Assembly: GCA_963575745.1 (NCBI GenBank)
Contig: CAUYUJ010020563.1
Location: forward strand, 48,501-112,500
Direction: 5' to 3'
Length of the DNA: 64,000 bases
DNA from: Prorocentrum cordatum
Taxonomy: Eukaryota > Sar > Dinophyceae > Prorocentrales > Prorocentraceae
The position numbers and the translations under genes were made by a program. Shown here one piece after another: positions 22,201 through 34,200 of the stretch (positions within the stretch are counted from its first letter, which is position 1; each line of letters opens with the position of its first letter). The notes under the pieces were generated by a model. The model was not told the DNA's origin and searched no databases. It was given only the letters and a program-made list of their open reading frames with translations.

Positions 22201-25200
22201 CTGGTGCTGGTGCTGGTGCTGGTGCTGGTGCTCACGCCGCGGAGACCCGGGACGGGCCAAGCGTGAGCTGCGGATGCGTCGCTGGGCTGCTGGCGCTGCA
22301 TGCTGCGGCCTTCCCTGGGTCGCCGGCTGCTGAGACCCTGGAGGGGTGTCAGGGTAAGCGAGGCGCGGCACCCTGAGCCGCCTCGCACGGTGCGAGTGCT
22401 GGTGGCCAACATGACCCGCTGGAGCTCCAGCCGGCGCGGGCCTTGGCGGCAGGCGCCGAGGTTTGGTGCCTGTAGGAAGCCCGCAATCTCGACACGTCAG
22501 GGGTCCGCGGCGGTCGCATCAGCGCGTCGGCGTCGGGGGGCCTGCACCTCCTGGCCGCCGCTCATGCGCCCAGTCGGTGTGCCGCACGCGCGGTGCCCGT
22601 GGGAGGGCTCTCCCGCCGGCGTCAGGGCCCGCTGCAGCATTTGACCCGCTGCGCCTTGCACTTCCTGAGCTGCCGCGGCTACCCTGGCGGCCGCGGTGAC
22701 CTCGAGCGCAGCGCCGACCTCGTGCTGGAGGCTCTGGCGTGGCTGCGCGGGCTAGGCGGAGCGCCCGCCCTTCTTATGGAAGATCTGAACTGCCGCCTGG
22801 CGGGTTCAGGGCTCGAGGGCTTGCTGGGCATGGCTGGTTGGCGCGACCTGCTCGAGGCAGGTGGCCCCACCTGCGTGCAACACATGGCACGCCGTCCTGC
22901 ATCGACCACGTGCTCGCGAATCTTCGCGAATTCCGCGGCGCCCGGCCTCGTGCAGCGCGTCTTCCTCCGGTGGGACCTGGGCTTCGCCACGCACGCGACG
23001 CCGGCGGTGGAAATCCGCGCAGCCGCGTGCGAGCGCGCGCTCATCCGCCAGCCCGTCCCGCCTCTCTCGGGCGTCGCCGCTGCGGGATGGGGGACAGAGG
23101 CAGCCCGTGCCAGCACCGTCGTCGTGCAGGAGGCGCACGGTGAGGTCTTCCAGCGTGCCTTGGCCCAGCACGACGTGGAGGCCGTGCGGCAGGCGCCCAT
23201 CTCTGGCCAGGCCGCATGCCTCGGCTTTGAGGCAGGCCGAGCGCCCCCCTGCCGTCGGAAGCGGCGGTGAAGCCGCCGACAGGGAGGCCGACGCTGCCCT
23301 GCTGCGGCTGCGTCGGCTCCGCGGGCTGCAGCGCGCTCGAGGCCCTCCGCCCAGCAGGTGGCCGAGTTCACCCTCGCAGCCCTTCGTGCTGCCGACGTGG
23401 GCTGCGCCGAGTGGTCCGCTGAGCTGGCAACGCTGCGGGCGGATGCTGCGTTGCCCGCGCGCCTCCCGGAGCAGGCGGAGTCGGCGTGGGCAGAAGTGCC
23501 CTCGAGATCCCGATGCCGCAGGGTGGCGGCGCGGCTGCGCTGGGTGTACGACTACTCCCAGGGCCGGCTCTACTGTTGCATCCGTGGTGGCGGCAGCCTC
23601 GACGCCGACCTCGTGCCCGACCAAGGCCCTAGCGCAGGGGGCGTCCCGCCTCGCCTCGCGCGGGTGTTCCTGGATGCGTGCTCTGCAAGGGGGCCCCGTG
23701 GCAGTGGAGGGTGGCAGCGGGATGCAGCGCCCCCACTTGGAGAGGAGTGACTGCAGGCGCTGGACGGCCTCAAGGCCTTCCCAGAGCGGGCCTCCTGCAC
23801 GGCCGACCTCGTCGGCGAGCTCCTCCAGACGATGGTTGCATGGCGAGCGAGCCGTGGCTCCTCCCAGCCGAGCTCCACGGATGGGTCGCCGCGCTCTTCG
23901 AAGGTGGAAGCGCTCGGCGGGTGGCCCCGGGAGTTGGTCGAAGCGGAGGGGCTGCTGCCGCCGAAACCTGGCGGCGAAAGCGGGCCCTTCCGGCGGCCCA
24001 CTGGGCTGCTGCCGCTCCTGTGCCAGCTCTGGGCTGCGGGCCGTGCCTGGCTTTTCGTGCGATGGCGCCTCAGCTGGGCGGGCGAGGAGGTGCAGCGGCG
24101 CGCCGGAGCTGGCCTGGGAGCTTGCCCTGGAGCTGGAGGCCGCCGAGGCTCTTGGCGAGAGCATGGCCGGTGCGGCGCTGGACTGGAGGAAAGCCTACGA
24201 TCACATCGCCCTGTACTCCTTGCCTAGCATGCTCAAGCGCGCCAGGGGGTGCCGCCGTGGATCACCGGCCCGGCCGCGCACGCTTGCTCCGCTCGCTGGC
24301 GGATTCGGGTCGCCAGTGCTCCCAGCATGTTTGGGGCCTCGCTAGCGGCATCCTGCTTGGCTGCGTGCTCGCCGTCTTCATTCTGAGCGTGCTTGCGCCG
24401 CCGTGGCGCAAACGGTTGGGAAAGATAGACGTCACCCTACGGCGCCGGACCTACGCGGATGACTTCACACTGTGGGCACGACGCACGGCGCACGACGCCA
24501 GCGAGGCTGCAGAGTGCGTCTGTCCAGGAGACGCTGCGCGCGACGGACATTTTCGAGCAGGCAATGGCGGTTCGAGCGGAACAAAAGCAAATAGTTCGCC
24601 AACTCGGCCGCGGTGCGGCGCCAGCTGGCCGAGCAGACGCCGTCGGTGGCTGCTGGCACGGGCTTCGGCGTCGCTGCTTGCTCGGCACAGCAGCCGGCGC
24701 GGCCGCCGGCATGTACGGGGCGGCCCCCGGCAGCTTGCTGGCCTTCGCGCGGTCTGTCGGGGTGGCTTCCGCGCCTCCGCCGAAATGGTACTCGGCGTGC
24801 TCAGTCCCAGCTGGCGCCCCGACCTGGCGGCCGTGGTGGCCATCGCGCCACTGTGGCAGCCGGCGGAGGCGCTGCGGCGCGGGCGTTTCTTTTCCTGGCT
24901 CTGGAGAGCCGCTGAGGGCGCCATCGCCGCCGGACACGATCGCGGCCAGGGCCCTCTCGCGGCCGCGGCGCGCAGCATGGCAGAGCTACAGCTCGGGCCC
25001 GACGTGGGACTCTGGAGCGGCATGCCATCGGAGACGACAATCTGGAGACCTGCTGACCGCCTGCTGCAGGCAACGCGTGCAGTGCTGCTGGAGGCCTCGG
25101 CGCGCAGCGAGGCTTGAACGGTCGCCGCCAGGCGTGCCGACTTCGCGAATGTCCGCGAGGGCATCGACCGATCGGCCACGCGGCGGTTGCTGGAGAGCGA

Positions 25201-28200
25201 CCAGCTTGCCCCGGACGTCGCCGGCGCGCTCCGGGCTGTGCTGGCCAGCAACATGGTCACGGAGCCAGAGGCGGCCGAGTGGGGGAAGCCTGCGCGGTGC
25301 CCACAGTGCGAAGCTGCGCGGGAGGACCGACAGCACCAGTTCTGGGAGTGTTTTTGTGGGTCGGCCACGCGGCAAGCAATGCTCGCCGCCGCCACGTTGT
25401 TGGTCCCTGCCCTCCTGCCGAGTGGCTTAGGTCGGGCATGTCCTCCTGCAGGCGGATTTTGGAAGGACTGTAAAATATATACAGGAAGTGCACCGTCAAG
25501 AATCCAAACAATAGAAAGAGAGTCCCCAGACAATGTTTCACAATTCTTGAATATTCCTCCTGTAGAGGGACATGCACGATTTAACTTATGGCGTCGCGCA
25601 CTCCAGGGCCCTCCCGAAGGACACCGTGCTGGCGGCGCTCGCCACCGCCGCCGGCGCATCGCTGCCCGCGCCCGCGCTGCCAACGCCCGTCGTGCCTCCC
25701 GGGCTCGCCGCAGCGCTGCCGGGCCTGGGCGGACGGGGCGTGCGAGCAACCGCGGGAGCCGTTCAGGCCCTCCACTTCGTGATTTTTGTCACAGCGTGGA
25801 CCCCTTTCCCGGGACCGGTTTCTCGTCGTGCGCCGTTTCTGACGACCCCGAGGCCCGGCGAGGGCCCCCAGAGGCTGAAAATAACGACAAACCTGCCATT
25901 GTGATTTTTTTCCAACGCGATGGGGGTCTGGGTTGCTTGCCCTCGCTGGTTGTCTCGCGGCGGGAGCGCCCCGGCTTTCCCTTCGATGATTGCTCGGGCC
26001 CCCGTCGACGGCGGGCAGACGGCGCCGCGGGCAGATGTGACCGCGGCGCTGCGCGCCGTCCGCGCGGCGGGCCGCCCCATGGAGATCGTCACCCTCTCGC
26101 AAGACATTCAGAACCCAGCCCTTTCGCGATGTGAAATAGTCACGAAGGGAAGCTTTCCGGTATTTTCAGCGGGCCCCCGTTGGGCCTCGGGACCGTCAAA
26201 AACGACTCAGGACTCCCAGGGAATTTGTCCAGATCTTCCGGGGTCGACGTTGTGAACCAATCACGACGTTGGGGAGAGCATGCTACGTATGGAACGGATT
26301 CAATGAAAATCAATTGCAGTAGATCCGTGAGTGGATCTATCTAGATTGATGAGGCTATGATGCCTCTTTCGATTCTGAGCCGGCTATGATGCCCGCTCGT
26401 GCCCACCCCGTCCCAAGGACTTCGCATCCCCCTATGACGGTAAGATGGGAAGATGGGCCGCCGCCCCTGGCACTGCACGTACGGTGCCATGTGAGTGGGG
26501 ATTTGGTTCGACCCCCGCAATTCCCATGATGGAAACTGCGAGGGGTGTGTGGCCTCATGGTGGTCCTCACTGGTAAGGCCTATGATGGTCCTCGCCGGGG
26601 GGGCAGAGGGCAAGGGCGGACGTCCACCAACAACGTCCGTCGTGCTCATCCTCCGTGAAATGCTCTGGGACGACACTCGTGAACCAGGAAACCGTGACAT
26701 CCACGAGCACGACCAGACCTATGATTGCGGACTCCGTGAAACGCACCGTGACCACGCTCATGACCACGAAAATCGTGAATGTCACAAGCACGACTCGACC
26801 TATGATTGCGGACTCCGTGACATGCACTGCGATCGCGCTCATGATCACGAAGACCGTGAAACACACGAGCACGACCCGACCTATGATTGCGGACTCCGTG
26901 GAATGCCCTGTGACCACATTCATGACAAGAAAACCTTGGCATTCACGAACACGACCCGATCTACGATTGCGGACTCCCTGGGACGCACCGTGAACACACC
27001 CATGATCACGGAAACCGTGAAATTCACGAGCACGATCCGATCGAGGCCGAGGTGCTGCCCGCACTGCCTGCATCGCGGCTCCGATGGGGTGGAAACCAGG
27101 AGGACGAGAAGGAGGAGGAGGACGACGACGATGAGAAAGTTGATTTCAATGAACAAATTGAGCGCGAAGGCCTATGATGGCCCTTCTTCCCAAAACGAGC
27201 CTTGCTGATGGCCCCGAATTCGGTGCGAGGTGCTTATGATGGCCCCTCTGGTTGCCTATGATGGCGGCACTAGACGACCGGCAGGGGAGTGGGTCCCGTT
27301 CACGGTCCATTAGAGGAGAGCATGCTACGCATGGAATGAATTCAACGAAAATCAATTGCAGTGGATCCGTGAGAAGATCAATCTAGATTGATGAGGCTAT
27401 GATGCCTCCTTCGATTTTGAGCCGGCTATGATGCCCGCGGGTGCCCACCCCGTCCCGTATTCAGGGACTTCGCATCCCCCCATGACGGTAAGATGGGAAA
27501 GCGGGCCGCCGACCTTGGCACTGCACGTACGGTGCCAGGTTTGTGGGGATTTGGTTCGACCCCCGCAATTCCAATGATGGAAACTGCGAGGGGTGTGAGG
27601 CCTCATGGTGGTCCCCACTGGAAGGCCTATGGTGGTCCTCGCCGGGGGGGGAGAGGGCAAGTGCGGACGTCCACCAACAACGTCCGTCGTGCTCATCCTC
27701 CGTGAAATGCAGTGTGACCACACTGCATTCCCCGGGAATGGCGTGATGGCCCCGGGAATGGCGTGTTGGCCCTCCGTGCTGGCGCCGCCTCGCCACGGGA
27801 GTGGCAGCAAGCAGACCTCTGGGCATTGCTCGTGCCACACTGCCAGTCCGGCTTCGCCACCGCGCGGTGGATCCAGGCGCGCCTCGACGAAGAGGCGGCG
27901 GCGCGGGCGCGGGATGTCCGAAGAGGACCGGCTCGGGAACAAGACTGCCGATCGCTCGGCGGGCGCAGCCGCGGCTGCCCGCTTGCCCACGGAAGCCTTG
28001 CGCCCACGGTTCGCGGTGGAGTTCATCCATGGGGACAACGGGCCCCCCGCGATGGGCGACCACGCGCAACGCAGCGTGGCTAATGGAGGGCAGCGGCCGG
28101 GGGCGGCAGCGGCGGCGCGGGCGCTGTTTGCTAGCGGCGGCTGGCGCGCACATGCGACTGTTTAGGGCACTAACGGAGGTGGCAGTGCCTGCGCTGCGGC

Positions 28201-31200
28201 TGCTGTGCGCCGCGGTGGGAAAGCCTCGCGAGCAAGCCAGCTTGCTGCTGCTAAGACACTGCCGAAACACGTAGCCCACTGCAGCTACACAAGGAACATA
28301 TGATGTAATACTACCAGGCGCTCGCCGCCTGGCCGTAGAGCACCCGCGCCTCCGCAGCCGGAGGCTTTGTTTCCGGCGGTGCGAGCGGCAGGGCCGACGA
28401 AGAGTGGCGCGCGGCCCTGCGCACCCTGACCTTGGCCGAGCGCCCCAGCGCACCCGACCACTGGGTGCACGGCCGCGCGCGGGGCTTCTGGGCGACCCAA
28501 GACGCCCATGCTGCGCGCGGCCGCAGGCCGCCTCTGGCGCGTCAGTGCCCGTGCACCGTGTTTCTCTCTCCTCCTCCTTGTCCCCCTCCTCCTCCTGCTC
28601 CTCCTCCGTCTCCTGTCCTCCTCCTCCTCCTCCTCCTCCCCTGCTCCTCCTCTTCCTCCTTATCCTCCTCCTCCTCCTCCGTTTCCCCCTCTGCCTCTGC
28701 CGCTGGGCTTCGCAAGGATGTCAAAGGGTGCAGGGAGGAGAGGAATGAGCGGGATGAAGTGGCAGGGGGGGCATGATGAGGACAGCACAAGGAGAAAGAG
28801 AGAGAGAGAGAGGTCAAGAGGAAAGGTCTGGGAGCTGGGGGCGCCCTCCTCCTCTCCCTTGTCCTCCTCGTCCACATCCTCATTCACCACTCCTCACCCA
28901 CTTCCTCTTCCTCGGAAGCTTTCTCTCAACGGGAGGAGCAGCAGCAGCAGCAACAGCAGCACTCAAGCCACTCAAGCCGTCTGACGTACCACTGGCAAAA
29001 AGAAACTCGGCTCTGGCTGGGGCCGTTAACCGTTAAAATCTTGTTTAACCCCCTGTCGACGTTTCGCCATTCAGGCAACCATGCTGCTACACTGTGTGCA
29101 CGTGCTGAGATATATGAACTGCCACAATGAGAGAAACTTGCACGCTATGCAAGGACAAAAAAACATAACTCTTATTCCTGAGCACGACAGGGCAACGACA
29201 GGCAGAGAGAGGGCATACCATTCACGCGCATGTGCAGCAGGCTGAAAGGCCAGCTGCGGGGCCCAGCACGGGCGCTCGGCCGAGGAGTGGCCTAGCCGCG
29301 GCCTTTAGAAGATTTCTTGCCGCCGCCGAGCTGTCTCGCCATGTTGCCCCTTTGGGCGCGATTGCATTTCACACTGGCACCTATACTGCGCATCTGCTCA
29401 CAAACTACCTGCTCTACACTCACCCACATTCCAACCGTGGCTAGCTGCTCGCTGGGAAGGTCGAGCGGCGTCATCTGAATGCCTACCTCGTCCCCATTCC
29501 CCGCCCTTTGCCTCCTCGATCTGTTTGAGAAGAGCTTCCTCCACGGCTGGTTCTTTTGGGATCAGTATACTGCCTTCGAGCGACAACGTAATGCGATTGA
29601 GCTGTTTCTGGCCTGGGCGATCGTAGGTGGGCGATGTCGTCGTCTCTTTTATCCACCTCGTGAGCTGGAAAGGGGTGGACTTGGACATCATCCTCTGCAG
29701 CCTAACGCACGCCTTCTTGCCTGCCTGGATCCGAGGGGAGGTGTCCGCGGGCGACGAGCTCTCGATAACGGCGAGAGCCGCGAAAAGGGCTTGGCACGCG
29801 GGGGCGGCCAACTCCTTGTCTGGATTTTCCTTTCTCACCTTCAGAGAGTCCTGGAAGCTGTTGAGCATGGCCTCTACCAGGGGGTGCTTGCGCTCCACCA
29901 TGAGAGTCGTGAAACTGGCCTGCTCTAGGGTCCTCGCACGAGTTTCGAGCTGGGTGATCAGCTTGTCTCGAACTGACTGCTTGGCATCGTTCTCCTCCTC
30001 TTCGCCTGACGCGACCTCCATCCCGCCCCCCCCCTTCTTCGTCGTTTTCTCTCACTGATCGGATGCGATCGCGAAGCTCTTGCTGCGAGGCCTCGCCGCG
30101 CCTGGCGCGTCGTCCGCCGACCTTAACATGAAAGTCCGGTGCCAGAAAACGGTAGAATATTAGTAAACCAGGCTTGGACAACTCAGCTGCGGTGTCGAAC
30201 TCCTCTAGACATACATGACATGTCCTGGCATCTGTTGCGAGTGCGTGGCTTTCGAAGCGACCTCTGTTCTACGGGCAAAACTGACGAGCGAAGCTGCGTT
30301 TGGTGCGCTGAAGTGCGACCGTGCGATCACGAAACACGCTCGAGCAAATCGTACACTGATGAGTAATAGTGCGTATTCTTGCGATGTGCAACTTCCCGTG
30401 CGCACCTCCCGACGTCGAAGCGACGCGTGCGACGAGCTGTTTGTATGTCGGCCATGTAGAAAGACATTGCGATCCATCTGGCATGAATTATTTGCATGCG
30501 AACTCGCCGCTCTCGTCCGTCGATGGGCGCCGCGCTGGCGACGGCAGGCGGCTGAAACAAGAGCGCGCCACGCAACTCGCTGACCTCGATTGCCTGGAAA
30601 TCCTCTCCAAGCTCAAATAATACACGACCTAATGTGTACTCCGCCTCTTCTAGAAGATCGGCCCCTGCTTCAATAGCTGCCATGGGAATCAATATCTTGC
30701 TGCAGCTGAAGTGTCCGTGGATGCCCTCTAACCACCCCCCCGTCAGTAAGCGCCGCCCCGTCCACCGCCAGAATGCCAGACATAGCTGCCCAGAACTGCC
30801 CGTGAAACCCCTTCGCCCTGGACATACTTTGATGCCATCTTAATCGTCTACGCCTTAGCTCAAGAAAGAGCGGGCCCACGCCGAACTTGTGTAAAGCCTC
30901 GCGGCTAGATAAAGTGCGAGCTTTTCCCTCCGACCAAGAACGCGTCCTTTGAAGAATTGCGCGGCCCTCGGCTACAATGAACCCTTCGAGTCCTGAGAGA
31001 TCTCTAAGCGCCAGAGGCCCCGTGCCCTTAGCCCAGACTTCCATTCCAGCCAGTGCGGCGTTCACTAAAATACTCTTAACTAGATTAGCTTTCAGCTTCC
31101 ACTGGCCCAGCGCCAGCAAGGAGCGGCATCTGCCCCTGCTGGCTAATGTTCTGGATGGCCCCCGCCTCCCCCATGCCCTTGTCGATCGCTAAATTCTCCG

Positions 31201-34200
31201 CTGCTGTTTCTGCTGCTATAGGTCCTGCTCCTCCTCCTTTCCTCTACTCCAGAAATTCGTTCGCAATGCCATCTACGAAGCCCGTGGGTGCAATCTGCCT
31301 GATGTCCTGCCCCTGGCTATCCCGCGGCAATCTGGCTTCTACAGCGACGCGCCATCCTGCTCCACAGAACATATCGGCAACGCGCTGCATCACGGGCTGG
31401 GAGAAGGCGCGTGCGAAGATGAGAGCGGCCCCCGTGTCTCCAGGAAAGACCCCCGTGCCAGGTCGCAACCAAAACGCCCCCGTCTCACTCTCGATTTTGA
31501 ACAGCCCTCGTGTAACGCGGCCCTCCAGGAAATCCAAATCCTCGTGACGCTACAGAGACTCCCCAATCTTTAACACTGAACTGTGCTTTAAGGAGAAGAA
31601 GGCATTGGTGGCGTCGCGGCACCTCAGCACGTGCGAAACTCTTCCTTTCTGCGTCCTATAGCTGCCTATTACTTGGATTACCATGGCTGTTTCACGTCTC
31701 CGAGCACGAAGGCCCCCGCGCACCCAGCCAGGAGGTCCCCGCGCCCCAAGTTTGCCGCGTCTCTTCTACAGCGCCCCCCGCGTGAAAACATCGGCCCAGG
31801 GTGCGCGTTGCCATGATAATTCTCTCGCCATCGCAATCCAATTTTGCACCCCTGGGTCGTCTGGCAGCCTGAACAGCGTGCCGCGCAACAGGTGCGCGCC
31901 TCCAGCGCCGACATGCCCATAAAAGCTTCATAAGCATATCTGCAGAGGAGTTCGGCTCGAGCTCGAGAGCGCCGCGGCCCAGCCCGGCGCGAGCACGGGC
32001 CCTTCGAGAATTCGCCCACTCAGGGAGAAACAGCAGCCGTAATATCTCGGGCGGACACGACCACTGAGCCCATGTGCGCGAGTAGCGAAGACGCCAGACC
32101 GTGGAAGACATGTGTTCGTAACCTGTCATTGCCATTTCAAGAGCATCCATCTCATCTCTCATAGGTCGTTGCAGATCATCGATCTCATGTTGTATGTCTT
32201 CCAGCGTGGCGTGGCGAGCATCGCATCCTCCCTGAGCGGCGGGAAGCTGCATGCGCCTGCGCCAAGCTACTGCGGTGGCTGCTGACGTAGGCACTGCGCG
32301 AAACTGTCGTTTTCGTGGTCCTCGTCCCTTTGCTGCTAGTAGCCGCTAAAGCTTATGAGCGAGATGGAAATTGCGCTGCCCTAGTGCTTGTGAGAGCTCT
32401 GCCACACGTCGTTCCTGGACTCCTTCCCATTATTTCCGAGCCGAGTTCCCTTAGTTGGCGACTGAGGTATTCGATTGCGAGGGTCTCGTGCTGCGCCAGA
32501 AACTCAGTGCCTGCTCTTCCTAGACGCTAGCGTCGACTACGTCGCTGCAGTAGAAGATTGCCTAGAATATCAGCTTGGCTCTTACGTTCACCACTAGCTA
32601 GAGGACTTTCCGTAAAAACTTCTATGGCTGCCTCGTTGGCTACGTGCATGAACATCCGATGCATCTCATCCACCTTGCCCTCCTCCCTCATCTTGTCGTA
32701 ATCCTCCTCCACCTTTTGTGCTCTACGATTAATGACCTGAAAGAACTGCTGTCTCTTGTGACCAACCTGTGCACATTCATATAGAGCCTCTCGATTGGGA
32801 CGTTTCCCTCTCCCAGGCATTGGTGCCGCCGTGGCCTGAAAAAAGACGCTGGGAACTAGTGGCCGATGATCTCTAGCGGCCACCGTTTGATATAACTGCA
32901 GCCTGCGACCTGAACGCGTGTGCACAGCACAAGAGGCGATCGCAGGCAGCGCGTCCTTCGGGGCAAAGATGTGGTCGATGTGGCTGGCCCCGATTTCCCC
33001 GATGAAAGTAGGCGGGTTCGAGAAGTACGTATTCACTGCCACGAGGTCCCAAGCTGCCAATACACTTCTCAGTGCTGCCGAAGCTGGGGTGCTACGCCCT
33101 TCCGAGAACTCACCAGCGACTGTATCATCCAAGCTGACGGGAAAGCCGCCGTTGACATCTGCGTATATCAAGGGTAATGCGCGCCTTTCATGAAACAGCT
33201 CCACAGTATATTGCAGCCGATCACATAGAGCCGAAACTGCCTTCTCGTATTTCTCTTTCTGTCCCTTCTTCGAAACACGAGGTGGGAAGTACATGCCGAC
33301 GAGCCCGAAACTGTGTTCCTGCTGTTGGACAAGAAATCCAAAAGCTCGTCCCCATAGTTGCTTTGACACTGGGATGACCCTCTTGATGCTGTGACGGAGA
33401 AATCTGCTGCTCTTGAGCATGATAGTCACCCCGCACGAGGTTGTCACGAGGGGGCCTCTGCGATATCCTGCACGTATACACCGATAACGATCGACAAGGA
33501 GCATATCTTCCAGTTGTTCACCACTACTGCGTTGTTGCGTGCCCCCCCAAGATAAACAACATCATAGTTCGGATACTCCCCTGGTATATCTGCCAGCCGT
33601 GATAGTCGCGACGCCGCACATGGGTTGAATCCCACCAATCTCAGAAGACCTGCCGGCATCAGACCAGCTCCTGCGGGCGCGCGGCCGCCATGGCCGCCTG
33701 GGGCAACAGGGCCCTGGAGAGTGTGCAATCCTCAACCTGCAGGGGTGGGGTCGTTTCTCTCAGTGGCTCGGGCCACCTGAAGGAGGAGGAGGAGGAGGAG
33801 GAGGAGGAGGAGGAGGAGGAGGAGGAGGAGGAGGAGGAGGAGGAGGAGGAGGAGGAGGAGGAGGAGCGCGCGCCAGAGTCGTGAACTCAGCAGCGCCACA
33901 GGTGTGCGCACTCACGGGGTTACCACCATTCGGTCAGAGGGAGGAGAAGGAGTCAGAGGAGGAGGAGAAGGACCAGCGACAGGCCGCATTGCAGAGCATC
34001 GGCCATCGCGGGACTCTCCAGGTGCCTCTACTGCTCGCAGCACAGACGTCCGCAATGCATAACATCCCTGTTCATTAAGCCTTCGCTTCTGAAAGATGTG
34101 ATTGATCCCCGCAGTTTCTCTCAGCAGGCCCAAGCGCGATTGACAACGTGAGGGCGTCGAAGCTGGATTCCACGAGCAGCCCGGATCCTGAGGTGCCCTC

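Noticed and set aside
26655-27045. CRISPR-like array
   Set aside because: Units are contiguous 81 bp repeats without unique spacers, in a eukaryotic context.
26271-27740. LTR retrotransposon with LDR1 as LTRs
   Set aside because: No gag, protease, polymerase or primer-binding site between the repeats, only a tandem array.
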